Source: G965200765 sp965200765 (GTDB taxonomy: Bacteria; Pseudomonadota; Gammaproteobacteria; Arenicellales; JAJDZL01). From it: 64,000 nucleotides of DNA. Location: the NCBI GenBank assembly GCA_965200765.1, contig OZ241380.1, positions 496,001 to 560,000 of the forward strand. Direction: 5' to 3'. Positions 28,203-37,254 of this stretch are shown here, in pieces (the stretch's first letter is position 1; each line of letters starts with the position of its first letter). The notes beneath the pieces are model-generated. The model ran no database searches. It worked only from the letters and a program-made list of their open reading frames with translations, and was not told the origin of the DNA. The translations under genes were made by a program, and so were the position numbers.

Positions 28203-29512
28203 AACCAATAAAAACGACATTGACTACTTGAATTGGTAAAGAGTTGAATCCAAATATTCTAAGTGTACTTGGGTAATAGCGTAATCATTTTCCTCTTCAA
28301 TGTGGCAATGCATTCACAAATTGGAAAGTTAATAGTGACAACTGTACCTCGTTGTCGTAACTCTTGTGAATTCCCACGAACAATTTCCCGTCCACTTCAA
28401 TCCCGGTGCTGTCTACAAACATCGACACATAGGCTTGGTACACCGTCTCGCGTACCGGACCATTACTCCATAAAGCTTCCAAACCAATCCTGATAGCCTC
28501 TCCTACACCTCACACCAGTCAAGTCCCAAAACCGCCCCGGCTCGTTACATTTATTCGCTAACTGTCCAAGTCCTCAACAGCATCGTCGCCCTATGCCATC
28601 GAACTCCACAGCATCTCAGCATACGATGTACCGCGCGTCATTAATTGAATCGACCTTCCGAATAGTCTGCTCAAAACGCTCCGCTTGCGCCTGAGCATAC
28701 AGAAAAGCTAAATTGTGACAGTGAATACTCGACAAGATTATTCAATCTTTAGCGTCAAATTCTTCCGAGTTGTCTAGTGGAGTTCAGGTGCCGATACTAC
28801 GTGGGTTGGCTTTAGGTAAGGTTCGGGCCGAGTTCGTAGCATGAAGCTGCTTTACGGACGTGTTTTCGCCGGCAACAGGCGAAAGCGTTTGTTCAATTGA
28901 CCGGTTCAAGACGGGAGTGTCGGTGGAGCACCGCCAAGCAAGCCCATTTGAGAAGAATCCTTTTCAAGTTGAAGGTATTGTCTATAGCTTCGTTCACTCA
29001 TTCATATACACAACGCGGAGATTCTTCCTGAATTTCAACAAGTACTGGCGTGTACTGCTGGGTTACGCACCATGCGCTGAATGATCGTTCCCAAGTTGTA
29101 CTAGTAAGCACATAAGCGCCTGATTTGCCGCAAAACTGTGCACAGCAGATGTTGAATATCCACGTCAATCAGCGGCCGAACGCATTCTCTTGCTCCTGCT
29201 CGCTACGATGCCGGGCAATCGCCGGCCGCTCGACCAGTAATACGAACAAATTGCCTGTTCCTCTTCGTTGGTCCACACCCAATGTACATCATCTTAACAC
29301 CTCACCACATCCAACACCAGCAACTTCCAATGGTCATTCGTCATATTCACCGAGTTGTCCCGTCAACAACCGCGGCAATACTCCGCCAACTCCCGAAATC
29401 AATACCGGGTCCTCCTCCCCGAAGCGACTCAACAACTCTTCTATCCACCACGAACCCGGCACCCATCTATTAAATCCGAAAAGTGATCTTCACTCTTCGC
29501 CAGCATGTAAAC
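28203..29512. other. 1.3-kb debris gap including transposase scraps
   Basis: No intact gene. On the minus strand 28297-28482 reads VYQAYVSMFVDSTGIEVDGKLF, which recalls the first catalytic Asp block (VDST.IEV) of IS1380-like DDE transposases. Near 29180-29290 (minus) a second scrap reads HWVWTNEEEQAICSYYW in a frame with several stops. The region is bounded on the right by the inverted repeat of the IS1595-type element. Confidence 0.4.
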
Positions 29513-29577
29513 TTGGGGAATTATACGGAATACTACACAAATTGCGTGAATAACAATTTTTGTCATTAATTTGAGGG

Positions 29578-29793
29578 TTATTTATTATCCTTTAGTTTTT
29601 CCTTCAATTCCTTTTCAGTCACTGGCGGAAGTTTCATGAAAGCCTTGGCGAATATTCCTGCTTTCAAGTGAACCTCGACGGGAATGTTGTTTTCATGCAC
29701 ATCAGGCAATTTGATTTTCTTTTTGTTCCGCATTATAGCGTTCCTGCTGTTATTGACATGATTCAGTTCGATCCGACTTGAATTTTCATTCAT
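29578..29793 (-). CDS. Small basic protein in the IS1595 element
   Basis: A 71-residue Lys/Asn-rich frame lying between transposase and left inverted repeat. It corresponds in position and in its pattern (a basic stretch, then PVEVHLKAGIFAKAFMKLPP) to the 55-residue AT-hook protein at the end of the second element (RVLKIDATPEYIAKTIFAAG). The ATG at 29793 follows CGAGGA closely; a later ATG at 29733 would give a 51-residue core. A regulatory or target-choice role in transposition is conceivable, but nothing beyond position and composition supports it. Confidence 0.45.
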   Translation of the reverse strand: MNENSSRIELNHVNNSRNAIMRNKKKIKLPDVHENNIPVEVHLKAGIFAKAFMKLPPVTEKELKEKLKDNK

Positions 29794-29844
29794 TCCTCGC
29801 ACTGGCAATATCGCAGTCAAACATGTCAATTCATTCTGCCGTCT

Positions 29845-30834
29845 TCACCGGACAACCAAGTCTTTGTACATGATTCTTCTGCCAGCCATGCCTGCAACGA
29901 TAGCTTCCATCTGATTGATGGTATCCATCTCCCGAATATTGTGCCGCGGCACGAACTCGTTCACATAGCGGTTCAAATGCTTCTTGCTCATTTCATGATA
30001 AGTGCCTTTGTGAGATCTCTTCAGCATTGACCAGAAAGATTCCATGCCGTTTATGTGGATCTGTTCATCTACATTCTCGCCGACACTGTGCTTGACGAAC
30101 CCGTGGTTGTAGTACGCCAGATTCCGATAACTCTTGAAGTCATCGGTATTGACAGTTGAACCTTCCTCTACATTGTCTTCTATGAACCCGTGCAAAGATT
30201 TTTGCCTGGTATTTTCAACAACCTTCACTTTGACTTGGTTTGTCTCTCGGTTCTTGATGCCTGCAACAATGGATTTTCCCGCCCCGCCGCGACCGGCATT
30301 CAGCTTATTGTCCTTGCGCTTGTTTCCTTCCAAACCGCCCATGTAAGTTTCATCTACTTCCACCGTGCCTGAAAATACATCGGTGCAACCGGAAAAAACC
30401 TCTCTAAGCCGATGCAGCATGAACCATGCCGCAGACTGTCCAATGTTCAGGTCCCGGTGCAATTTCATGCTGTACACCCCCTTCAAACTGGTGGTGTAAA
30501 GAAATATTCCAACAACCCATTTCTGCAAAGATATGCTTGATGCTTCCATTGGAGTACCGGTTCGAACACTGAAATACCTTCGGCAACTCTTGCAATGATA
30601 CGGCATTAGCTTGTGGTTTTTCCGAATCGAAACTTGTTCGGAACTGCATCTTGGACAAACAGGTTCATAGAACCACCGCCACTTTTAAAACCATATTTCC
30701 GCGGCCAAATCACTTGGAAATATTTGAAACAATTCAGTAAGTGGAATTCCCTTGCGACACCCTTTTTCGGGATTGACTTTGGAATGAAGACAGCAGGCTC
30801 GAATAGTGGCTTTGCAAGTGCCAAAGACTGTCAT
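29845..30834 (-). pseudogene. IS1595-family transposase interrupted by one stop codon
   Basis: Read from ATG 30834, the frame is 329 codons long with a single TAA at 30685-30687 (codon 50) inside the conserved segment AAEIWF-stop-KWRWFYEPVCP. Everything else is intact: zinc ribbon CPRCSS...CKSCRR, the catalytic block VEVDETYMGG, the second Asp in VNTDDFKSY, and the C-terminal HINGMESFWSMLKR with the Asn/Lys residues of the DDNK/DDEK class. A single-base change would restore the family residue, so decay is recent. Internal initiation at 30606 would give a 253-residue product lacking half the zinc ribbon. Confidence 0.85.
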
Positions 30835-30946
30835 TCAATTCACACAATTTGTGCAGTATTCCGTATAATTCCCCAATAATTGATTACGATATTAAAAGTG
30901 CAAAAATATGGATTGTGTATGAAATTACAATTCACTGAACCTACGA

Positions 30947-32584
30947 TTACTCAGTCTTGTTGATTGTAGATTCAACATCTTGTAGATATAATTTGATAGC
31001 TTGAACTATTTTGCTGTTCTCTTCAGCGTTTATGTGCCGTATAATCCAGTTCTTAAATTCTTTTGTATTATTACTTCTAATTATTTTCGCAAGTATCTTT
31101 ACTAGTCCTTTTAGATTGTAAATTTGCAGTAGTTTGTTTAAATTCTGCTGATTTATAGCCTCTGTCAATTCTGTTCTTTTCTTCACTTCCATAGATTTAA
31201 AATCTATTTTTTTAGTCTCGTTTTGAAATAAATTATCCATATCGTAAATGCTTGTAAAATCTCGAAAATATATTTGTCTCAATTTATTATAAACTGTTCG
31301 TTTGCAATATTTTTCAATTATAGAATTTTGAATACCGGGTTTCCTCGCTTGTGAAAATATAGCACATTTCAATTGTTGTAAACGGTTGCTTAATTCTTCT
31401 TCTTCATAGTTTTCATATATTGCAATTTCTTTACTAATGTCTGGAAGTAGAAACAAGTTCTCAATAATTGCTACAGGCAATACTCCGATTCGATTATCTT
31501 TAAGGTAGTTTTGCTCATATAATTCTCTATCGTCTCTATCTATTATACCTGCACAATTGTGCCAATTCATATTTTTGTGTTTGTTCATAGTAATTACAGA
31601 GTGGATAACATCTCTACAACTTCCACAAGGCACAATAGTCCAGCTAGGAAAACAGGCGCCATAGATTGCTTGATCAAGACTATTATTTTTACCTTCTACA
31701 AATAATATTGGTTTACGGCTACCCAATATTTGAGTTACAATTTTCTCATCAAGTCCAATTTTGTCTTGTTTCGTTTCTAAATCCCATTTATCGGGATGAT
31801 TATATTTCAACAAAATTATTGTTTTAGCAGTTCTTGAAATTGCAAAGTTCAAATCATGGGTAATAAATATAAACGAACAGTCTGATCTTTCTGATTCAAG
31901 TAAATCCCAAAGATCCGACATTAGTGACATGTGAACATGGAGTTCAGGTTCATCAATTATAAGCAAGCAATTTTTTGGAGCAACGAGTGTGTGCCCAATT
32001 AAATAAAATATTGCCCTTTCGCCGTCACTCAATTCCGATGCGCTATAACTCGATTGACAGTCATTTTCAAATACTTGAATATCCTCGCCACTAAGTTTAA
32101 TTTTTCTATGAGGAAGCAACTTTTCCCATATTTGAATTAGCTTTTCGAATTTAGCATTCCGTATAACATAATTTTTATGCTTTTTCATATTTTGATGGTT
32201 TTCAACAGCTATATTTAAAAATTCTGCAAATAGAAACTGAAGTAAATCATCAAAATCATTCAATAAATGAGTTGCTTGTTTATCTTTCCAACGACTATGG
32301 TTTCTATCGTGAACTGTACCGTATTCTTGATGAATACCATATCTTATTTTCCTTAATGCACTATCTACATCAGTTTTATTTACTTTAGGATTGAGTGAAA
32401 GTGCGCGATGTGCTGATATCCTATGCGCAGAATTTTCTAATGTACTTTCAAGAAATACAGCTAACCTTGTTTTCCCGCTACCATTTGCTCCAACAAAAAT
32501 TGTTGATGAGCCGGGTGAAATATCTAATGTATAATCTTTCTCATCAATAGTCGGAATTGTAATTGTAGAATCACTATTTAGCAT
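30947..32584 (-). CDS. AAA ATPase-DUF4435 fusion (merged PARIS-like)
   Basis: A 545-residue protein joining an ABC/SMC-type ATPase to a DUF4435 (TOPRIM-like) domain. ATPase: Walker A VGANGSGKT (31-39), signature ELSDGER (184-190), Walker B LLIIDEPELHVH (207-218) and the His switch ITHD (241-244). DUF4435: Glu297 in ILFVEGKNN and the acidic IIDRDD (347-352). In the PARIS anti-phage system AriA (ATPase) and AriB (DUF4435/TOPRIM nuclease) are usually separate genes, with merged forms known; the merged layout fits here. AriB-type nucleases attack tRNA when phage anti-restriction proteins are sensed. No partner gene is adjacent, consistent with a one-gene system. Strong AT bias sets it apart from the flanking IS sequence. 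Confidence 0.8.
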   Translation of the reverse strand: MLNSDSTITIPTIDEKDYTLDISPGSSTIFVGANGSGKTRLAVFLESTLENSAHRISAHRALSLNPKVNKTDVDSALRKIRYGIHQEYGTVHDRNHSRWKDKQATHLLNDFDDLLQFLFAEFLNIAVENHQNMKKHKNYVIRNAKFEKLIQIWEKLLPHRKIKLSGEDIQVFENDCQSSYSASELSDGERAIFYLIGHTLVAPKNCLLIIDEPELHVHMSLMSDLWDLLESERSDCSFIFITHDLNFAISRTAKTIILLKYNHPDKWDLETKQDKIGLDEKIVTQILGSRKPILFVEGKNNSLDQAIYGACFPSWTIVPCGSCRDVIHSVITMNKHKNMNWHNCAGIIDRDDRELYEQNYLKDNRIGVLPVAIIENLFLLPDISKEIAIYENYEEEELSNRLQQLKCAIFSQARKPGIQNSIIEKYCKRTVYNKLRQIYFRDFTSIYDMDNLFQNETKKIDFKSMEVKKRTELTEAINQQNLNKLLQIYNLKGLVKILAKIIRSNNTKEFKNWIIRHINAEENSKIVQAIKLYLQDVESTINKTE

Positions 32585-32699
32585 TTTTATAACTTTTAAC
32601 CTTTAATGTTAGTTTCAAATAAACAATATATCAAGAACTAATACCTCGAAATTCTTATACTTGTAAATATTAATTGTACATGCATCTATGTTGAATTAA

Positions 32700-33475
32700 G
32701 GGAAGCCCGAATTGGCACATAATTAACGGCAGTTTACAACAATCGGTACGGCACCTGAAAATCCCAGAAACGGCGATTAAAGCGAAACACAAATTCGTCA
32801 ATATATTCCTGAAGGTGTCGATGCGATTCGACCAGAACCCACAAAACTTTCATTGCATCCGTACGAAACTCGGAATACGGAGAAGTACGATAAACGAAAA
32901 ACAGAACTTGTTCTGAATTCACCCACTCCAACAAACGAGCCGCCATGAAACCCATTACATTTTCTATCTGGTCCACCGCGAAAAACACCGGGCTTTTGCC
33001 CTCGGTCTCGCGACTTCTCTCGCCCGGCTTGTAGCTATCGATCAAAGCATTGCCCACCTCCACAAGCCGTTTGAGCCAGTAAACGCAGTTCGGATATCTC
33101 CTGCATTGGCACAAAATTCTTGTCATTGGATAGCCGGTCGGACAAGAAAAGACGTTCATTGTGGAAAGACGTTGCATCGAAAACCCACCCTTGTCAGCGT
33201 CCATAAAGTAGATCAACAGTATACCATTTGGGCAGCAGCAAACGCGTAAGCTCGAAAATTGTACCGGCCATCGGAGAAAATTGACGACCGTACTCGGCCC
33301 ACTCGTGCAAATGACGATATTTCAACTGGTAGGAGTTGTCGTAACTGCACTTCGGGCAGATGAATCCGTCTATGTAGCGACGCCGGCTCAAGTCTTCCAG
33401 ACATGCCTCCTGAGTCGAGTACTTTTGTGGCCATACAAAAAAATTGGTAGGGTTCTGCTGCATATGAAATGTTCC
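32700..33475 (-). pseudogene. IS1595/ISXO2-like transposase pseudogene
   Basis: The N-terminal part (33463-33194) is open: MQQNPTNFFVWPQKYSTQEACL, FICPKCSYDNSYQLKYRHLH. It then shifts frame to a second open piece (33216-32734) with DADKGGFSMQRLS and the C-terminal YIDEFVFRFNRRFWD. The catalytic centre is deleted or scrambled. Same family as the remnants at 10745, 13960, 23548 and 33545. Confidence 0.75.
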
Positions 33476-33544
33476 TTAACAACATGCTCAATCAAATCGT
33501 TACGTGGTATTATAAGACAATTCTTATTTTAACGTGCATCTAAG

Positions 33545-33815
33545 TTGAATTTAGGGAAGCCCGAATCGACACACGATCAACAACGGCTTGCAGTAATCGG
33601 TCCGGCAACCGGCGTTCCCAGAATCGGCGATTGAAGCGGAAAACAAACTCGTCAATATATTCTTGAAGGTACTGATGCGATGCCCCATGGAATGTTCCCT
33701 CCAGAACGCTCTTGAAGTTACTGACAATATGAACCTTCGGAAGCCACTCTGTCACTTTTTCAGGCAGGTTGGCCTTGGTTTCATGCCGATTTGCCCAGAA
33801 CCCGCAAGGCATCCG
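33545..33815 (-). pseudogene. IS1595/ISXO2-like transposase, C-terminal fragment
   Basis: A 90-codon frame carries WLPKVHIVSNFKSVLEGTF and YIDEFVFRFNRRFWERRLP, the C-terminal third of the family. It lies beside the larger pseudogene in the same orientation, so two insertions occurred side by side or one was partly duplicated. Confidence 0.75.
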
Positions 33816-33960
33816 TACGAACTATTTGACAAACCTTATCTCAGTTTAGACGCATGTAAAATAAAGGGAATTATATAGAATAGTTACAAATTCTTCTTGA
33901 CAAACGGATATTTTTCTGATAGAATGATTACATCATTAAAATCAAAATCGGGTGTTGAAA

Positions 33961-34899
33961 ATGTGCAAGAATAAAGGGCCGGGAAGGTATCACCGCAAGG
34001 GAATGACCATAATTGAATTGTTGTCGATGTTTCCGGACAATGACGTTGCCGAGCGGTGGTTTGAAAATCAACGCTGGGGAGGCAGTCCGTTCTGCCCGTC
34101 TTGCGGTTCCAAGCATGTGAGCAAGTCGTCTCACAAGACCATGAAATATCGCTGCAATGGCTGCAAGGGGTTTTTCAGCGTACGCAAGGGAACAATAATG
34201 GAAGGCAGCAATATCGGCTTGCAGAAGTGGATAATTGCGCTGTATATGATTGCAACCAGTCTGAAAGGCGTATCGTCGATGAAGCTGCATCGCGAATTGG
34301 GCATTACGCAGAAAAGTGCGTGGTTCATGCTGTGTCGGATACGCGAGGCGTTCCGGACTGGCGGTCAAATACTTTGCGGGATTGTTGAAATCGACGAAAC
34401 CTACATCGGTGGAAAGGAGAGCAACAAGCACGAAAGCAAGAAGTTGAAAGCGGGTCGCGGAGCAGTCGGCAAAACGGCAGTTGTCGGTGCCAAGGATCGT
34501 GAAAGCAGGAAAGTGGTTGCCGAACCGGTATCAAAGACAGATGCAAGCACCTTGCTCGGCTTCGTCAATGCCAATGTAGAGGCGGGTTCAACCGTCTATA
34601 CGGACGATGCAAATGCGTATGCCGGAATGATTGACTACAAGCATGAAACCGTCAAGCACAGCGTGAAGGAATTTGTCAACGGCATGGTTCATACCAATGG
34701 CATGGAATCGTTGTGGGCGTTGCTCAAGCGCGGATATGTAGGAACATACCACAGAATGAGTCCCAAGCATTTGTTCCGCTATGTCAATGAATTCACCGGT
34801 CGGCACAATATCCGCGAGCTGGATACGATTGACCAGCTGGAAGTGATTGCCAGGAACATGAACGGCAAGCGGTTAAAATACGAAGAACTGATTTCCTGA
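33961..34899 (+). CDS. IS1595-family transposase
   Basis: About 312 residues from ATG 33961 (an in-frame GTG at 33952 would add three). The N-terminal zinc ribbon is CPSCGSKH...CNGCKG. The catalytic residues follow: Asp in VEIDETYIGG, Asp in VYTDDANAY and the Asn-to-Lys block HTNGMESLWALLKRG of the DDNK/DDEK class. The C-terminal HLFRYVNEFTGRHNIREL block is also family-typical. No stop or frameshift is present, so this may be an active copy and could act in trans on the defective relative at 29845. The methyltransferase region begins about 100 bp downstream. Confidence 0.9.
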   Translation: MCKNKGPGRYHRKGMTIIELLSMFPDNDVAERWFENQRWGGSPFCPSCGSKHVSKSSHKTMKYRCNGCKGFFSVRKGTIMEGSNIGLQKWIIALYMIATSLKGVSSMKLHRELGITQKSAWFMLCRIREAFRTGGQILCGIVEIDETYIGGKESNKHESKKLKAGRGAVGKTAVVGAKDRESRKVVAEPVSKTDASTLLGFVNANVEAGSTVYTDDANAYAGMIDYKHETVKHSVKEFVNGMVHTNGMESLWALLKRGYVGTYHRMSPKHLFRYVNEFTGRHNIRELDTIDQLEVIARNMNGKRLKYEELIS

Positions 34900-34955
34900 C
34901 AAGACTGGGAGTGACAGAACCGTGAGAGAGAAAGTCGGGCGCGACGTGCCGCCGC

Positions 34956-34975
34956 AAGCAAGCAAGCAAGCAAGC
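34956..34975 (+). repeat. (AAGC)5 tetranucleotide repeat before the methyltransferase
   Basis: Five perfect AAGC units followed by AA lie between the transposase stop and the methyltransferase core. A GTG at 34922, with GGGAG upstream, opens a frame through the repeat but is one base out of phase with the methyltransferase; four or seven units would bring them into phase. Such repeats cause phase variation in mod genes of Neisseria and Haemophilus. Confidence 0.6.
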
Positions 34976-35036
34976 AATTTTATCGAAACAAGGAGAACCG
35001 AATTGGGCGAACAAGACCATATTCACCGGGGACAAC

Positions 35037-36050
35037 TTGTCGATTATGAGGAACCTGAACAGCGCTTCGGTTGACTTGATATATCTTGATCCGCCGTTCA
35101 ACTCGAAGGCGAACTATGCGGCGCCGATTGGAAGCCAAGCTGCGGGTGCAGAATTCAAGGATACATGGACATTCACCGATTTAGACGAAGAATGGCTTGA
35201 ACTCATGAAAGTGAAGCACCCGGCGCTGATTCATATTATTCAGGCCACAATACTGGACTCGGACAAGTCGTACCTGATTTACATGGCAGTTAGAATTATT
35301 GAGATGCATCGTATTCTGAAAAATACTGGAAGCATCTACTTACATTGCGACCCGACTATGAGCCATTACTTGAAATTGATAATGGATGCCTTGTTTGGCA
35401 GAAAGAACTTCAGGAACGAGATAGTCTGGAGTTATCAACGATGGACGGGGGCGACCAAGCACTTTCAGCGAATGCATGATGTTCTTCTATTTTACGTTGC
35501 TTCCGCTGATGCTTCATTCAATGTTATCAAGGAGCCATACAGTTCCAAATCCAAGCACAAAGGTAGAAGAATGACAAGCTTCAGAGATGGTGCTATGGAG
35601 CAACAGTACACCGAAGATACTTCCAGAATGAAGGCTAGGCGGGATGTATGGGAAATTTCCTACCTGAACTCGCAGTCTAAGGAAAGGACTGGGTACCCCA
35701 CACAAAAACCGTTAAAACTACTTAATTGGATCATTGAAGCCTCCAGCAACGAAGGAGACATGGTATTTGACCCGTTCTGTGGTTGCGCTACAACGTGCGT
35801 GTCTGCCGAGGGACTTGGCAGGCAATGGATCGGAATTGACATCAGTCCAAAAGCCGCAGAGTTGGTGAAACTGAGGACAAAAGATGTGCTTGGCACTCTG
35901 CTTGGAGACATAGTTCATCGGACAGATATTCCGCAACGAACGGATATGGGCAAAAATTGCCAAAATACAATAATCCTGAAAACAAAGCAAAGCTGTATGG
36001 TGACCAAGGCGGTTACTGCAATGGATGCAATACGCATTTCAAAAAGGTAA
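35037..36050 (+). CDS. DNA methyltransferase (beta class), passenger of IS1595 transposon
   Basis: A beta-class amino-methyltransferase: catalytic motif IV LDPPF near residue 18, target region in the middle, then FDPFCGCATT (motif I, SAM binding) near residue 243 and WIGIDISP. Methylation of N6-adenine or N4-cytosine is inferred. The frame given starts at a TTG, but the typical N-terminal strand (NKTIFTGDNLSIM) extends upstream of it in the same frame, with no ATG/GTG/TTG before the next stop at 34923. The true start is therefore missing or set by the (AAGC)5 repeat. The last ~30 residues run out of frame with the HNH coding region, which in relatives I recall is fused to this protein. The gene looks frameshifted at both ends in its present state. 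Confidence 0.75.
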   Translation: MSIMRNLNSASVDLIYLDPPFNSKANYAAPIGSQAAGAEFKDTWTFTDLDEEWLELMKVKHPALIHIIQATILDSDKSYLIYMAVRIIEMHRILKNTGSIYLHCDPTMSHYLKLIMDALFGRKNFRNEIVWSYQRWTGATKHFQRMHDVLLFYVASADASFNVIKEPYSSKSKHKGRRMTSFRDGAMEQQYTEDTSRMKARRDVWEISYLNSQSKERTGYPTQKPLKLLNWIIEASSNEGDMVFDPFCGCATTCVSAEGLGRQWIGIDISPKAAELVKLRTKDVLGTLLGDIVHRTDIPQRTDMGKNCQNTIILKTKQSCMVTKAVTAMDAIRISKR

Positions 36051-36190
36051 ATTTGACTATCGACCATATCATTGCCAAGAGCAAAGGCGGGACTGATCAT
36101 ATTGACAATCTGCAGCTGCTTTGCAGTCGCTGCAATTCAACAAAGGGTGTCAGGAGCATGGAATACCTGATGTCCATAGTGAATGCATAG
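35957..36190 (+). CDS. HNH endonuclease domain, frameshifted from the methyltransferase
   Basis: Seventy-seven residues form a compact HNH domain: CNGC, then LTIDHIIAKSKGGTDHIDNLQLLC with the His-Asn residues, then CSRCNSTKG, giving two Cys pairs for zinc. The only start is a TTG at 35957 inside the methyltransferase frame, overlapping it by 94 nt in another phase. The sequence just before, GGCAAAAATTGCC, contains an A5 run where a one-base insertion or two-base loss would fuse the two frames. Thus it is either a slippage-split fusion or a small overlapping gene. It probably cuts DNA opposite to the protection given by the methyltransferase. Confidence 0.7.
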   Translation: MPKYNNPENKAKLYGDQGGYCNGCNTHFKKVNLTIDHIIAKSKGGTDHIDNLQLLCSRCNSTKGVRSMEYLMSIVNA

Positions 36191-36242
36191 TTGTAAAATA
36201 AAGAAACCGCACAACGAACCATAAACGAGGTTAGAAACCATT

Positions 36243-36410
36243 ATGAAAAATCAAGACAAATCATCCACAAGCAGCAAGCTTGAAGATGCTCCTGTTGAGA
36301 AGAAAAAACGCAAGCGGGGCAGACCGGAAACACGGGTGCTGAAAATAGACGCAACACCCGAATACATCGCCAAAACCATCTTTGCGGCCGGCAAATTGGA
36401 CAAAAAATGA
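36243..36410 (+). CDS. Small AT-hook protein in IS1595 transposon
   Basis: A 55-residue frame with a lysine-rich stretch and the AT-hook core KRGRP (residues 24-28), then RVLKIDATPEYIAKTIFAAG. It starts at ATG 36243 with GAGG about 10 nt upstream, and ends 38 bp before the right inverted repeat. AT-hooks bind the minor groove of AT-rich DNA, so a role at the transposon end or as a regulator is plausible. A similar small frame occupies the equivalent place in the element at 29513. Confidence 0.65.
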   Translation: MKNQDKSSTSSKLEDAPVEKKKRKRGRPETRVLKIDATPEYIAKTIFAAGKLDKK

Positions 36411-36469
36411 TTCCTGAACTAAATCAATGACTTATCAAGACGATGTAACTATACTATATAATTCCCTTT

Positions 36470-36860
36470 GCTTGGCTACGGTCGTCCAATTCCATTACTT
36501 CTGGGCTGCGCGTCGCCGCTCATAAAAACTTGCAACTGCCTCAACATGGAGGATTGGATGATGATAGCGGACCAATTTCAAGTTATCCATGTGCATGCCG
36601 CAGCAGAGTTTCCCGTTGAAAAGAAATTGAGGGCGAAATTGTTGATATTCTGGAGTCGGCTGTGGTATGAAAATGTTCTGATAGGCGATTTTCGAGTTTC
36701 GGATGTACCCTGCCTGCCGCTTCTGGCAACATGGTCAAGACCGGGACGTCAAGCGAATTTCAGGCGGCCAGCGGTATCACCAGGCTACGCATGGTGGTGA
36801 CTACGTGTCGCAGAAAATGGCGGTGATGGTCAAAAATGGCAACTTCTGGCCATGAGTAAG
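36470..36860 (-). pseudogene. DDE transposase remnant (IS1182-like family)
   Basis: Sequence with the recurring words GATTTTCGAGTTTCGGA, GCCTGCCGCTTCTGGCAAC and CAGGCGGCCAGCGGT, shared with 40345, 47390 and 51070. The minus strand reads MRSLVIPLAA-stop, the C-terminal tip of that transposase family. No long frame remains. Confidence 0.55.
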
Positions 36861-36963
36861 GTAATCAAATTCGCACAGTACAACGGCATGAACGCAAAAT
36901 AAATTGGTGTTCATCGTGTTTCACGAAACAAGGCGCCAAGACACTACAATTCAAGAAATTATT

Positions 36964-37254
36964 CTACGGAGTGTAGCCTAACTCCTCTGCTATCAATTTT
37001 TCATACTCTGCTTGGTTGATGGAACAGTCAATTAGTTTTTTGAAATCTTTCCTACTAAGCTTACACTGACTAGCCATACTACTCTCAAGATTCTTGTCGA
37101 CATCTTTTTGCCTATTTCCATGCGACATTTTAGTCCGAATATTTGTTTTTTTGTCTGACAATGTATAATATCTATAATATTTGTGGTCACCCGATTCTAC
37201 CACAAAACCTTTCTTTTTGAGAGACTTATCAACTTTTGTTTTACTGAAGACCAT
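36964..37254 (-). CDS. Small basic protein, HicA-like pattern
   Basis: A 96-residue lysine-rich protein. The pattern KSLKKKGFVVESGDHKYYRYY...IRTKMSHG resembles the start of HicA/YcfA-type mRNA interferases, where a GDH(x)xY strand and a following SHG carry the active His. Its start overlaps the stop of the 310-residue gene upstream by one base (TAATG), so the two are translationally coupled. The family assignment is by eye only. In this operon it could be the toxic effector. Confidence 0.55.
   Translation of the reverse strand: MVFSKTKVDKSLKKKGFVVESGDHKYYRYYTLSDKKTNIRTKMSHGNRQKDVDKNLESSMASQCKLSRKDFKKLIDCSINQAEYEKLIAEELGYTP

Larger units (their letters stand above)
29513..30876 (-). mobile_element. 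IS1595-family element with 39-bp terminal inverted repeats
   Basis: A complete 1,364-bp element. The left end (29513-29551) and the reverse complement of the right end (30838-30876) match at 37 of 39 positions, both beginning TTGGGGAATTATACGG. Inside are a transposase with one nonsense codon and a small basic passenger-like frame. No convincing target-site duplication was found. The ends share the core GGGAATTATA with the larger element at 33863-36469, so the two are related. Confidence 0.85.
33863..36469 (+). mobile_element. IS1595-family transposon carrying methyltransferase, HNH and AT-hook genes
   Basis: A 2,607-bp unit bounded by 22-bp inverted repeats (33863-33884 and 36448-36469) that differ at one position and begin AAAGGGAATTATATAG. 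It holds, all on the plus strand, an intact IS1595-type transposase, a DNA methyltransferase, an HNH nuclease and a small AT-hook protein. Members of the IS1595 family with passenger genes, including methyltransferases, are known. No clear 8-bp target duplication was seen. Both this element and that at 29513 are preceded by GCATGTAAA, which may reflect target preference. Confidence 0.85.

Noticed and set aside
33840..33862. Target-site duplication for the passenger transposon
   Set aside because: The flanks at 33855-33862 and 36470-36477 do not match, so no duplication can be claimed.
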